A stretch of 64,000 nucleotides of DNA from Bacteroidota bacterium (lineage in GTDB: Bacteria; Bacteroidota; Bacteroidia; Bacteroidales; JAAUTT01), in assembly GCA_020048915.1 (NCBI GenBank), contig JAIFLU010000033.1, forward strand, positions 62,001 to 126,000, in the 5' to 3' direction. The notes beneath the pieces were generated by a model. The model saw only the letters and a list, made by a program, of their open reading frames with translations, had not been told where the DNA came from and did no database searches. How positions within the stretch are numbered: the stretch's first letter is position 1; every line of letters starts with the position of its first letter. The position numbers and the translations under genes are program-made. This document shows positions 35,811 to 45,310 of the stretch, one piece after another.

Positions 35811-37088
35811 TTATAATCTTTTCGTAATTTTTAAATCTAGAAGTTGAGGGTTAATAGCCGATGACCGGATGATGCTTGTTAACCGCCGGTGCCATTCCAC
35901 ATCGCGCCACATGCCAGCGAACTGAGGGCCGCAGAAATTGCTGGTAGCAATAGCAATCCATTGCCCGGTTGATGCTGCCGTTTTCGTTCCCAGTTCGCAT
36001 AACTCTTTCACCCAATCCCATTTCAGCAGTGGCCAGTCTTTATAATCCACAATACCCCAACATTCGGTTGTTAGCAGCGGAAGATTTGCTTTGGCGGCAT
36101 GAACGGCTGTAAGCTTTATTTTATCGGTCAGGAGCTTTTTCCAATAATCAGTTTTTTCTGAATAAATACCGTCGTATTCGGCAGCCAGGTTTTTATAGGC
36201 TTGGTTCGAAAATAGACCGTCAAAGTCAACAGGTCTGCCTGCGGCTTTACTTCGTTCTTTCACTTCGCGGTAAAACTCCCCGTTGTTTTCTTTCACCATC
36301 CAAATGTGGTGTTCGGCAAAGTCGAAGAACGCCAGGTCGCGCTCCGAGTATTTTTCCACATCGAGGTTGTCGAACGAGAAATTCAGCGGGAGTTGTGGAT
36401 ATTGTTTCCGAACGAGCTCAATGGCTGATTTCATCCATTTCATGGATGCATCGGTATGCCAGTAGCCCCATGTTAGATGAGGCGGGTCGTTTTTAAAATA
36501 GGGAGCCCAAATGTCACCTGGCCATTCATTGCAAAGGTCAACATAAAGCAGATTGTCGAGCAGCCCTTCTTTTTCGATGGTTTGAAGGGTTTTTATCCAT
36601 ATTTCGGCATGTTTTTCGGCTGAGGTTATTTTCATCCGGGTGTTATCCGCATCCTTTCTGTACCAAGACGAAAGGCCAACCTTGATATCATAATCCCTGC
36701 ATTTGGCAATAAACTTGTTAAGGTTTGGCTGAACCATTACTTTATTTATATCCGGGCTACCCCAATTTTGGATGCTCCAAACTTCGTGAAGTGTCCATTC
36801 CTTTTCAGGATTTTCGGCCACCAGATGGGGATAAGCATCGATGCGCACAGCGTTGTACCCTCTTTCTTTCAGGCCGCCAAGCGCTTCGTCCCAATTTTCG
36901 TAACCGGCACCGGGCCAGCGGCGTTCTAGCCACGAAAAATCCCACATGGTAATGGCTCGGGGCGCTATTTTAAGCTTTCTTTTGCCTGTCACCAAAGGTG
37001 AAGCGATATTCGAGGCTATCAGGTTGTTTCCAATAACTCCCATTGCTGAAAATGCAGCTATGTTTTTAACAAAATTTCTTCGTTCCAT
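35811..37088 (-). CDS. Tat-exported cellulase-like clan GH-A protein
   Basis: 425 residues from the ATG at 37088 (MERRNFVKNIAAFSAMGVIGNNL), a twin-arginine-like signal that the longer ORF-track start would bury. The mature part is a clan GH-A TIM barrel of the cellulase-like group: ITMWDFSWLERRWPGAGYENWDEAL, GYNAVRIDAYP, YVDLCNEWPGD (acid/base Glu), FAEHHIWMV and LLTTECWGIVDYKDWPLLKWDW (nucleophile Glu). It is not a typical GH5 family enzyme and the bond cleaved is uncertain; beta-glycan or beta-mannoside cleavage is plausible. The gene lies between the GH5-like endoglucanase and GH29. Confidence 0.72.
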   Translation of the reverse strand: MERRNFVKNIAAFSAMGVIGNNLIASNIASPLVTGKRKLKIAPRAITMWDFSWLERRWPGAGYENWDEALGGLKERGYNAVRIDAYPHLVAENPEKEWTLHEVWSIQNWGSPDINKVMVQPNLNKFIAKCRDYDIKVGLSSWYRKDADNTRMKITSAEKHAEIWIKTLQTIEKEGLLDNLLYVDLCNEWPGDIWAPYFKNDPPHLTWGYWHTDASMKWMKSAIELVRKQYPQLPLNFSFDNLDVEKYSERDLAFFDFAEHHIWMVKENNGEFYREVKERSKAAGRPVDFDGLFSNQAYKNLAAEYDGIYSEKTDYWKKLLTDKIKLTAVHAAKANLPLLTTECWGIVDYKDWPLLKWDWVKELCELGTKTAASTGQWIAIATSNFCGPQFAGMWRDVEWHRRLTSIIRSSAINPQLLDLKITKRL

Positions 37089-37179
37089 TTTATTAGCTAT
37101 TTGGTTGATAAAAAAAGAATAGGATCGGCGGATGCCAGCAATCCTCATCCTCCGACCTTACCAAAATATTCGTAACCTG

Positions 37180-38235
37180 TTACTTTTTCGATTTCATATA
37201 ATCGAAGAACATCTTCCCATTTTCAGTAGGTGTGAACTTTTCCCAGGAATCAATCATGCTGGGTGTCCATTCCGGATCAACCACCCATGCAACCCAGCTA
37301 ATTCCCCTTCCTTCAAGGTAATTGATAATGGCAGTGCCATATTCGTTGTTTACAGCCTTATCGTCCATGGTAAAGCCTATTTCGGTTGCTACAACTGGGT
37401 ATTTCCCTGCAGCGAAACCAAAATTTTCTTCCCATTTTGGTTCGTAGGGTTTTGAACGTTTATGCGGATAAGGATGAGTCACATAGCAAATACCTTCGGC
37501 ATTGATTGGCGATTGCTGAAGTGGCGTAAGGTCATAAGCCCAATCGAATCCGGCGACCATCGGAATGGTTGTTTTATCGAAAGCACGCACCAGTGTAATC
37601 ATTTGTTCATTAATGGTTTTCCATTCGTCCCACGATATATGTCCCAACTGATTGTTATAGGTAGTAGGCTCGTTGAAAAGCTCATAAAAGGCAATGGTAT
37701 TGTTTTCGGCGTATCGTTTTGCAATGGTTCTCCAGAAATCGAAGGTTTCGGTAAGCGAAGTGTTGTACATCGGATCCTGAAACAAACCGGTTTTCAGGTT
37801 GCCAATCGAATGCCAGTCGATAATGATGTATATTCCCTGCTCGGCAGCCCACTCAACAGCCTGATCAAGTAATTTCAAATACCCCTCAGCGGTGCGCTCG
37901 CGCCAGGCAATTGGATGAACAGGAATACGAACCAGCTTAACGCCAAATTCATTGAGCTTCACAAACACGTTTCGATTCCAGTTTCCCTGGTTTTCGATTT
38001 TGTCCGGATCGGATATGGAAACACCACGGAACAAAACTGTCCGACCTTGTTCGTCAACAAATTTATTTCCTTTTACCTGAATAACAGGAAGTTTTTTGTT
38101 GTTCGCTGACTGATAAACTCCACCCGGTGTTTGATCTTTCCACCAGGCATGGTACTGTTTCTTTGCAGCTGTTTGCGTTGATGCGAATTGAATCGTTAAC
38201 AATACTGTTAGTAGCAAGGCAATACTCTTCTTCAT
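37180..38235 (-). CDS. GH5-type endo-beta-glucanase, exported
   Basis: 351 residues. Signal peptide LLTVLLTIQFASTQ. A GH5 TIM barrel with FVDEQGRTVLFRGVSISDP, VKLVRIPVHPIAW, IYIIIDWHSIGN, IAFYELFNEPTTYN (acid/base Glu), THPYPHKRS and VVATEIGFTMDD (nucleophile Glu). All family positions are present and no binding module is attached. It should cut an internal beta-1,4-glucan-type backbone such as xyloglucan or glucomannan. The absence of a lipobox suggests a periplasmic or secreted enzyme. It is 39 bp from the GH28 gene upstream. Confidence 0.88.
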   Translation of the reverse strand: MKKSIALLLTVLLTIQFASTQTAAKKQYHAWWKDQTPGGVYQSANNKKLPVIQVKGNKFVDEQGRTVLFRGVSISDPDKIENQGNWNRNVFVKLNEFGVKLVRIPVHPIAWRERTAEGYLKLLDQAVEWAAEQGIYIIIDWHSIGNLKTGLFQDPMYNTSLTETFDFWRTIAKRYAENNTIAFYELFNEPTTYNNQLGHISWDEWKTINEQMITLVRAFDKTTIPMVAGFDWAYDLTPLQQSPINAEGICYVTHPYPHKRSKPYEPKWEENFGFAAGKYPVVATEIGFTMDDKAVNNEYGTAIINYLEGRGISWVAWVVDPEWTPSMIDSWEKFTPTENGKMFFDYMKSKK

Positions 38236-38274
38236 TGTATTTATGGATTAATGATTAATTTATTTCACTGTTAT

Positions 38275-39711
38275 TTAATGACTTGAAAGTTTCCTTTTTT
38301 TTACATTTAGTAATTCAACTACTGATTTAGAATTTCCATTTCCGGGAAGGGTTCCATCGAATTGATTGATTTGAAAATCAGATGTATTCTTAACCGAAAG
38401 GGCTGAGGTCCACTTAGGCTCTACTTGTTGTGTGTCCCATCGAACCGTTGAATTGCTAATACATGCACCATTAATGTTTGCCATTTTGAGTGCAGCTGTT
38501 GCCCGTTTATCGGGAATCGATTCCGGATTCATAAACAATTGAAGACCTTCCATCCGGATGTTATTCACCGTATTATTGGTGCCTTCCAAGCCGGCAATCA
38601 AGCTTGTTCCCTGAACATTTGCAATCACATTGCGAACGACGATGTTATTAATTGACCCTACTTTTGAATTTTCATTTCGCTTTAAAACCACAAAAGTCAG
38701 AGCATCGCCAGAGCCCCACCAACCAACAGGTTTGCGGTTGCACTCAATGGTAATATCAGAGAACAATACATTGTTTACTTTCCCGCCGTCGCGGATAAAA
38801 ATCCCCAGACCACGGTTGCTGTTTCTTATAACACAGTTGCTGAATAGGATATGATTGAAATCTCCATGACTTTCTGTTCCCAATTTAAGCGCACAAGAGC
38901 TTGAAGTAAGAATACAATTGGTAACGGTAACGTTTTCGCATGCCCGGTAACCCTCTTCGTTAATGGTTGTTTTCAGGCAAATAGCATCGTCGGCGGTCAT
39001 AACTGTACAATCAGAAATGGTTACATCACGGCAACCATCAATATCAATACCATCAGCATTAACACTCTTTTCCAAATCACTATAAATGTATATGCCACTT
39101 ATTTTTACCCGGGTACACCAATGTGCGTGCAGTGTCCAAAAAGGTGAGTTAAGCAATGAAACGTTTTCGATCTGCACATTTTCGCATTTGGTTAAAAACA
39201 CCAGCGAAACATTGGGCTTTTTCCAGCGATAACCTGTCGGTTTTAAACCTGCTTTTACTGCGATGTCGAAGTCCTCTGCAATGAAATCGTAACTATTTAA
39301 AGGTTCAGTATAATACTCCGGTTGCCCGATGATTTCACCCTGCCCTATAATACTTATATTCTTTGCCCTTTCAGCATATATAAAAACAGGGGTGCCATCG
39401 GAACCAGTGTCTTTAATCTTGCCTTTGAGTTTGAATTGTCCTACTTCTTTTGTTGCAATAAGTTTTGCCCCATTCGATAAGAAAAGCGAAACATTGTCTT
39501 TCAATTCTATGGTTCCTGCAAGGTACAACCCGGCCGGAACAAGTACAGTCCCACCACCATCATTGGAGCATTGGTCGATCGTTTTTTGGATTGCCCCCGT
39601 TGCAAGGGTTTTACCATCAGCAATTGCTCCAAACTCCTTGATATTATAGGTTTGCGAAAACGATGTTACTGAAATGCAGACAATCAGGAAAGTTGTCAGG
39701 GTAAATCTCAT
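38275..39711 (-). CDS. GH28 polygalacturonase-family enzyme
   Basis: 478 residues. Signal peptide ends SVTSFSQ. A right-handed parallel beta-helix with GH28 hallmarks: YNIKEFGAIADGKTLATGAIQ at the start, NADGIDIDGC, TADDAICLKT (the Asp pair), TESHGDFNH in place of the usual GHG region, and IFIRDGG in place of RIK. The altered last motifs are common among Bacteroidota relatives acting on rhamnogalacturonan or other uronide linkages. Probable role is removal of galacturonic acid residues or cleavage of pectic backbone. It overlaps no gene; it starts 4 bp after the stop of the upstream GH43, so translation coupling is likely. It is the only uronide-active enzyme in the GH run. Confidence 0.88.
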   Translation of the reverse strand: MRFTLTTFLIVCISVTSFSQTYNIKEFGAIADGKTLATGAIQKTIDQCSNDGGGTVLVPAGLYLAGTIELKDNVSLFLSNGAKLIATKEVGQFKLKGKIKDTGSDGTPVFIYAERAKNISIIGQGEIIGQPEYYTEPLNSYDFIAEDFDIAVKAGLKPTGYRWKKPNVSLVFLTKCENVQIENVSLLNSPFWTLHAHWCTRVKISGIYIYSDLEKSVNADGIDIDGCRDVTISDCTVMTADDAICLKTTINEEGYRACENVTVTNCILTSSSCALKLGTESHGDFNHILFSNCVIRNSNRGLGIFIRDGGKVNNVLFSDITIECNRKPVGWWGSGDALTFVVLKRNENSKVGSINNIVVRNVIANVQGTSLIAGLEGTNNTVNNIRMEGLQLFMNPESIPDKRATAALKMANINGACISNSTVRWDTQQVEPKWTSALSVKNTSDFQINQFDGTLPGNGNSKSVVELLNVKKRKLSSH

Positions 39712-39715
39712 GACT

Positions 39716-41062
39716 CTATTTATTTATTTCAGGTGTAACTAAAAAGTAGTCAAGCTTCAGGTTGATTTTTGCTTTACCACTAAACCGAATGATGTTGTCA
39801 CCTTCTTTTAATTGCACGTCTCCTAAATCAACCAGTTCCCATCCATTGGTTTTTTTCATTGGTGATCCATCCCAACCAGCCAGCATAGTTGCTCCTACCA
39901 AAATATCGGCTTTATAATCACTTTCAGATGATAGCCTGATTTTGAGGTTTGCCTTCATATCTTTGGAAACCTGAACCAAAACCGATACATAGTCGTGGGG
40001 AATATCAAAACCGGTAACATATCCTTTGCCCGAAAAGCCAGGAAAACTCGATTCAACTGATGTTCCACCCGTATTTCCGCCGGCTGCTTTTCCGCTTTCA
40101 GCTTCGAGTAAAATGGTACATTTAGTTGGCTCTCCATTTGTAATACTTTTATTATCAGGAATAATTGTATTTATGGTTCCATCGGGATTGTAATACAGAA
40201 AATCAGCCATCAGGTTACGCACCTCGCTTTTCCCATCTGAAACAATTGAAGCGTGATGAAAGGCAATCCACTGGTTTTTAAATCTAACAATTGATCCATG
40301 GTTTGTTCCGGCCTGCCCCTTAAAAAATGGAATGTACTTGCCTTTATAGGTAAATGGGCCAAGAGGTTTATCAGCCACAGCGTAGTACATTTGTTCAGGC
40401 CATTGTCCGCCGGGAAGTGCGGGGTACGACAAGTAATATTTCCCTTTGTATTTATGTGTCCATGGGCCTTCGAAAACTTCGAAAAGCTCGTTTTTCAAAT
40501 CGCGCTTGGTTTCGGGTTTTATAGAAAGTAAATCGTCGTTAAGTTCTGCTGCTGAGCAACCACCGCCAGCACCCCAATAGAGGTAGGCGCGATTATCGTC
40601 GTCCACAAAAACACAAGGATCCTGGCCCCATTCAACACCTTTTATAAATCCTAAATCGGTAAACGGCCCCTGGGGAAGATCGCTAACAGCTATTCCTGTA
40701 CGGAACATTCCGGTAGCTTTCTCGATCATGCAATAAATCAGATAGTATTTGCCGTGACGGTAAACGGCATCGATGGCCCAGGCATGACTTACTGCCCACG
40801 AAGCATCGTCGAGCGACAGAACCCTGCCGTGGTCGATCCAGTTCACCCTGTCTTTGGTCGAAAAAACATGGTAGTCGAACATGGTCGCATGATGATTAGT
40901 ACCTGGTACATCGTGCGAAGTGTAAAGCCACAAGGTGGTTGTGTCAGTTGGCCAAACATGGCCTGAAGGGTCGGCGGCATAGATATGCGAAATTAATGGA
41001 CGCTGGGCATAGCTATTAAAGCATAAGATGCTAACAAATAGTATAATGCTAATTTTTTTCAT
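39716..41062 (-). CDS. GH43 glycosidase with CBM6/35-like domain (copy A)
   Basis: 448 residues. Signal peptide MKKISIILFVSILCFNSYAQ. A GH43 propeller with HIYAADPSGHVWP (base Asp), AWAIDAVYRHGKYYLIY, GQDPCVFVDDDNRAYLYW (Asp) and VFEGPWTHKYKGKYYLSY (acid Glu). A carbohydrate-binding beta-sandwich of CBM6/35 type follows from about residue 320 (ILLEAESGKAAGGNTGGTS, GYVTGFDIPHDYVSVLVQV). It is a clear paralogue of the gene at 43.9-45.3 kb; together they bracket the GH31 gene. Likely arabinofuranosidase or xylosidase activity on side chains. Gaps of 11 bp and 4 bp to the neighbours place it in the operon. Confidence 0.9.
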   Translation of the reverse strand: MKKISIILFVSILCFNSYAQRPLISHIYAADPSGHVWPTDTTTLWLYTSHDVPGTNHHATMFDYHVFSTKDRVNWIDHGRVLSLDDASWAVSHAWAIDAVYRHGKYYLIYCMIEKATGMFRTGIAVSDLPQGPFTDLGFIKGVEWGQDPCVFVDDDNRAYLYWGAGGGCSAAELNDDLLSIKPETKRDLKNELFEVFEGPWTHKYKGKYYLSYPALPGGQWPEQMYYAVADKPLGPFTYKGKYIPFFKGQAGTNHGSIVRFKNQWIAFHHASIVSDGKSEVRNLMADFLYYNPDGTINTIIPDNKSITNGEPTKCTILLEAESGKAAGGNTGGTSVESSFPGFSGKGYVTGFDIPHDYVSVLVQVSKDMKANLKIRLSSESDYKADILVGATMLAGWDGSPMKKTNGWELVDLGDVQLKEGDNIIRFSGKAKINLKLDYFLVTPEINK

Positions 41063-41072
41063 GTGTTAATAT

Positions 41073-43922
41073 TTAAAATTTAATTTTAACTTCTTCACCA
41101 ATGTATTTCACTAGTTTATCAACGTCCTTAGCTTCAGTAATACCGCTGGCTTTTCCGTTTCCAACCAATACAATTTTGAAAGTCCGTTCTTTTAACATTC
41201 CGGGAAACTCTCCTTTTATTTTGCCAACAATCAATGTTTTATCCGCATCGTTCCATTTCAGGTCAATGGTTGAAAATTGTCCTTTCTCATAGTTGTAGTT
41301 TTCACCTTCATCGTCATAAAGTGTAAACGAACCATCAGCGCCCGGATAAATGCGAATTTCAAGCGGATTGGCAACCTTTTCGGTGGCGTATTGCAAAAAC
41401 GGTCCGAAAGGAACAATGGAACCGGCGCGCACAAACAGTGGGATAGCCTGCAATTTTAAGGGCCGGTCAATAGTTTGTCCGCCAGCGAATTTTTCGCCAG
41501 TCCAGAAATCGAACCAATCCGTATTTTGGGGCAAATAGCATTTTTGTGATTTAATGCCAGGTTCAACCACCGGGCAAACCATAAACGATTTTCCAAACAT
41601 AAACTGAAATTGTACATCAAGCGCTTTGGAGTCGTTCGCAAAATCCATTACCAATGAGCGCATTATGGTATAGTTTTCGTGAGTTACTGAACCGGCTGTG
41701 GAATAAATGTATGGTAACAAACGATAACGCAGGTTCACAAAATCAATTTGGGTGTTCATGGATTCGTTGCCCATAAGCCACATTTCGCGGCGTACACCGC
41801 ATCCGTGTGTGCGCAATATCGGACAGAATGTACCAAATTGATACCAACGCGTGTAAAGTTCCCGGTAGCCTTCGTCCTGATTGAGCAGTGGCCAATCGGT
41901 TTTATTTATGAAAAACCCGCCAATATCGGTTGTCCAGTAGGGCTGGCCGGAAAGCGAATAGTTCAATCCGCAGGCAACCTGATTGCGGAAAACGTCCCAT
42001 CTGCCGGCTATGTCGCCCGTCCAAACTACGGTTGCATTGCGCTGTTGCCCTGCGTATGACGAACGCCCCAAAATAAGCACTCGCTTGTCCGGTGCAGTTT
42101 GTCGCTGCCCATCGTAAATACCCTTGGTTTGCATTAGAGAAAAGGCATTGAGGTATCTTGCGCCGCTACCTAAATTGTTTTTCATCACTTTTTTATACAG
42201 AAAAGGGTCGGCAGGTGTAGAAATTTCAGGCTCTGAGGCGTCTAACCACCAGGCATCTACTCCTTTGTCGAATAATTCCCTGTTCATCTGGTTCCAATAG
42301 ACTTCGCGTCCTTCTTTACTGAAAGGATTGTAATACCATGTACCTTTATCAGTCCAGAAACTACAATTGTTGTATCCGAAGAGTAAATTCTTGTCCATTA
42401 GCTCTTTCCAGTTTTCGCTTCCTTTCTGGAACATTCCCCAAACCGAAATCATGTAATGGATATTATTTTTATGTGCCTCGGCAATCATTTCTTTGGGATT
42501 GGGGTACCGTTCCGGATTGAAATGATGCGAACCCCATGGTTCCGGAGTCCAATAATTTAAGTCCTGAACCAACACATCAAGCGGGATTTTTCTTCCCCTA
42601 AATTCTTTAATAAGCGCCAAATAGTCTTTTTGAGATTGAATGTCGATGTGCGAATGCCAATAGCCATAAGCATATTTACCAAACATGGGAGCTGTTCCGG
42701 TAGCCGTGCGGTATCCGTCAATAACACGGTCGAGTCCGGGACCATACATGAAGTAATAATCCATCATGTCGCCCACTTCCGAAGAAAAAGTAATGCCTTC
42801 GTATGATTCCAGTGCTGGTGGTGCCCAGCGCAGTTGAATTGCGCCATTCCACACGCCATGAATAGGGCTTTTTGCGTCTTTTGCCCACTCTACTTTAATT
42901 TTATATTTCGTGTTTCCCTTTAGTTCAATTTTTCCGTTCAGGTACATATTGGGAGTTGCCCAACCATCAACAATCAGCTTATTATCAACCCAAAGGCGGA
43001 TACTATGGGTGCAAAAAGTATTAAATGTGTAAATACCAGCATGGAGGCTTTTTACCTCACCCTGCCAACGTACCGAAAAGTTATTTGGGTCAATTTCTTT
43101 ATTCAAGGGATTGCTTACCCAATCAGGATTTGTTGTAAAACTATTATCCACCTGGGGTCCAAATGTTTTAAAATCGAAATTAACGACTGAATCTTCCCGT
43201 TGGGTTTTTAAATCCTTAAAATCAATTCCAGTAAAATACTCTCCGGAAAGTGTGCCGGGTTTTCCTTCTTTATTAAAAATATTCGCCGAAGGGATAAAAT
43301 CGGCAGTAACCGGAAACCCCCATTTGGAGTGCGAATAATTGTCCCACAAAATACCGTAACCACGGCTAGAGGTGAAAAACGGCACTACAATCTCCCAGTT
43401 TTCCTGCCATAAATCCACATTCGCACCACGCAGGTTAAATAGTCCGTTTTGATGGTGTCCAAGTCCGTAAAGTTTTTCATCATCAGGCGATTCCCACTGC
43501 TGGCGGATATTCCAGGTATTTTCACCCAAAACAGAAACAGGCGAAAGTCGCTTTGTATCTTCACGTTCGGCAAGAATTAGTTTGTCGTTCAGGTCGAAGA
43601 ATTTAACAGCCCCTGTTTTTAAATTTACTTTTACTTTAAGTTTTGCGGTCTTCAACACCAGTTCGTCAGCAACCACTTCCGAAGAAAATTCAGTTTTTTT
43701 CCATGGATTCTCCACCATCATCAGGCTTTTTCTGGTTGAAAAAGTATCCGTTGGCGAAACCATCACCCGGATAATGTCTTCGCGACAAACTTCTAATTTC
43801 ATTTTCCCTTGCGGCACATCGAAAACAACGCCGTTTTCAACGGTTTTTAGATTACTGCTACCGGAGCAACCTAAAATGAGCAACAAAAGCAATGTGATGA
43901 ATGTGTTTTCTATTTTTTTCAT
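41073..43922 (-). CDS. GH31 alpha-xylosidase-like lipoprotein with PA14 insert
   Basis: About 949 residues from the ATG at 43922. A lipobox (LLLILGCSG) predicts an outer membrane lipoprotein. The N-terminal beta-sandwich is interrupted at about 235-350 by a PA14 domain (VSNPLNKEIDPNNFSVRW, IRLWVDNKLIVDGW). The catalytic barrel has GYWHSHIDIQSQKDYL, VDAWWLDASEPEI (nucleophile Asp) and WTGDIAGRWD (acid/base Asp). The DASEPE form and PA14 insertion match alpha-xylosidases that act on xyloglucan oligosaccharides, such as Cellvibrio Xyl31A. This is the strongest single pointer to xyloglucan as a substrate of the locus. Flanked at 11 and 17 bp by two paralogous GH43 genes. Confidence 0.9.
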   Translation of the reverse strand: MKKIENTFITLLLLLILGCSGSSNLKTVENGVVFDVPQGKMKLEVCREDIIRVMVSPTDTFSTRKSLMMVENPWKKTEFSSEVVADELVLKTAKLKVKVNLKTGAVKFFDLNDKLILAEREDTKRLSPVSVLGENTWNIRQQWESPDDEKLYGLGHHQNGLFNLRGANVDLWQENWEIVVPFFTSSRGYGILWDNYSHSKWGFPVTADFIPSANIFNKEGKPGTLSGEYFTGIDFKDLKTQREDSVVNFDFKTFGPQVDNSFTTNPDWVSNPLNKEIDPNNFSVRWQGEVKSLHAGIYTFNTFCTHSIRLWVDNKLIVDGWATPNMYLNGKIELKGNTKYKIKVEWAKDAKSPIHGVWNGAIQLRWAPPALESYEGITFSSEVGDMMDYYFMYGPGLDRVIDGYRTATGTAPMFGKYAYGYWHSHIDIQSQKDYLALIKEFRGRKIPLDVLVQDLNYWTPEPWGSHHFNPERYPNPKEMIAEAHKNNIHYMISVWGMFQKGSENWKELMDKNLLFGYNNCSFWTDKGTWYYNPFSKEGREVYWNQMNRELFDKGVDAWWLDASEPEISTPADPFLYKKVMKNNLGSGARYLNAFSLMQTKGIYDGQRQTAPDKRVLILGRSSYAGQQRNATVVWTGDIAGRWDVFRNQVACGLNYSLSGQPYWTTDIGGFFINKTDWPLLNQDEGYRELYTRWYQFGTFCPILRTHGCGVRREMWLMGNESMNTQIDFVNLRYRLLPYIYSTAGSVTHENYTIMRSLVMDFANDSKALDVQFQFMFGKSFMVCPVVEPGIKSQKCYLPQNTDWFDFWTGEKFAGGQTIDRPLKLQAIPLFVRAGSIVPFGPFLQYATEKVANPLEIRIYPGADGSFTLYDDEGENYNYEKGQFSTIDLKWNDADKTLIVGKIKGEFPGMLKERTFKIVLVGNGKASGITEAKDVDKLVKYIGEEVKIKF

Positions 43923-43939
43923 CTGTATCAATATTTACT

Positions 43940-45295
43940 TTATTTTACTTCTGGCTTGAAAACCACTTTATCCAATTTAAAATCACCATTATACGACTGA
44001 ATCCTTACTTGATTATCGCCGGCTTTCAGACTAACTTCGCCAACGACTGCGCTTGTAAACGACTGTGATTTAGGAAGTAGAATATCTTTCCAGGCAGCAT
44101 AGTCGCCATTCAGCATGAAGCCATTTACACAAACGGCAATTTTTTTATCGGTTTCGGCAGAATAAAAAACTTCCATGGTATATTTCTGGTCTTTAGCTAA
44201 CTGAACCAATACTTCCACATATTCTTCGTTGTGGTTGAAACCAGTAACATATCCATGTCCCGTGAAGCCTTTTGAAATGCTTTCGGTGTATGTACCCATT
44301 AGCTTTCCTCCTGATGCCGTGCCGTTTTCAGCTTCCAACTGAATAATACAACTGGCAGGTTTTCCTCCTGTAATTCCATTGACAGTAGGTACAATAGAAT
44401 TTATTTTACCGTCTTTATCGTAGGTAAGAAAATCGGCCATTAAATTCCTTTCGTAACCATTTCCTTTGGAAAGCAGGCAACTGTGATAAAAAGCAATCCA
44501 ATTGTCCTTGAATTTCACGATTGAACCATGGTTTGAACCGGCCTGCCCTTCAAAAAAGGGAATGTATTGCCCCATTGGTTTGTAATCACCCTTCACCTCA
44601 TCGGCAACTGAATAATACATTATTTCGGGCCACTGGTCGTTGCGCAATCCCGGGTACGACAGGTAGTATTTGCCATTGTATCTGTGGAGCCAAGGCCCCT
44701 CTTGCAATTGAGGGGTTTCCTTAATGGCAGCAACATTACTTACCGACATTAAATCGTCGGATAATTTTCCTATGAAACATGCACGATTGTGTGCATAAAG
44801 AAGATAAGGCTGGTTATCGTCATCCACAAAAATGGCCGGATCCATACCTTGTTCCACGCCGCGAATTTGCCCAATGCTTTTAAATGGACCTTCGGGGCGG
44901 TCGCTAATGGCAAGCCCGATGCGGAACAAATCGGAATTTACCTTACTCCTCATGCAGAAAACAAAATAATAGTTGCCTTTCCAAAATACGGCATCGGTAG
45001 CCCAGGCGTGCGTAATGGCCCAATCCACATCGTCAACCGAAAGTACGCGGCCGTAATCTGTCCAGTTCACCAAATCTTCGGTTGAAAAAACATGGTAGTC
45101 GAACATCGTAGCATGGTGATTTGTACCTGTTACATCGTGCGAGGCATAAACCCATAATTTGTTCGGGTTATCAGGCCAAACGTGCCCCGAAGGGTCGGCA
45201 GCATAGATATGGTTTATTAGCGGTTTTTGAGCAAACGAATTAATTGCAATAAATTGAACTGCCAATAAATAAACAGCAACAAGTAAGGTTTTCAT
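43940..45295 (-). CDS. GH43 glycosidase with CBM6/35-like domain (copy B)
   Basis: 451 residues. Signal peptide ends INSFAQ. It shares the whole architecture of copy A: HIYAADPSGHVWPDN (base Asp), AWATDAVFWKGNYYFVF, MDPAIFVDDDNQPYLLY (Asp), LQEGPWLHRYNGKYYLSY (acid Glu), then a CBM6/35-like domain (IQLEAENGTASGGKLMGTY, GYVTGFNHNEEYVEVLVQL). Differences cluster around the active-site loops and the binding module, which suggests different side-chain specificity after duplication. Probable alpha-L-arabinofuranosidase or beta-xylosidase. It begins 15 bp after the stop of the GH5_7-like gene. Confidence 0.9.
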   Translation of the reverse strand: MKTLLVAVYLLAVQFIAINSFAQKPLINHIYAADPSGHVWPDNPNKLWVYASHDVTGTNHHATMFDYHVFSTEDLVNWTDYGRVLSVDDVDWAITHAWATDAVFWKGNYYFVFCMRSKVNSDLFRIGLAISDRPEGPFKSIGQIRGVEQGMDPAIFVDDDNQPYLLYAHNRACFIGKLSDDLMSVSNVAAIKETPQLQEGPWLHRYNGKYYLSYPGLRNDQWPEIMYYSVADEVKGDYKPMGQYIPFFEGQAGSNHGSIVKFKDNWIAFYHSCLLSKGNGYERNLMADFLTYDKDGKINSIVPTVNGITGGKPASCIIQLEAENGTASGGKLMGTYTESISKGFTGHGYVTGFNHNEEYVEVLVQLAKDQKYTMEVFYSAETDKKIAVCVNGFMLNGDYAAWKDILLPKSQSFTSAVVGEVSLKAGDNQVRIQSYNGDFKLDKVVFKPEVK

Positions 45296-45310
45296 TTGTT
45301 TTATTCCTTT

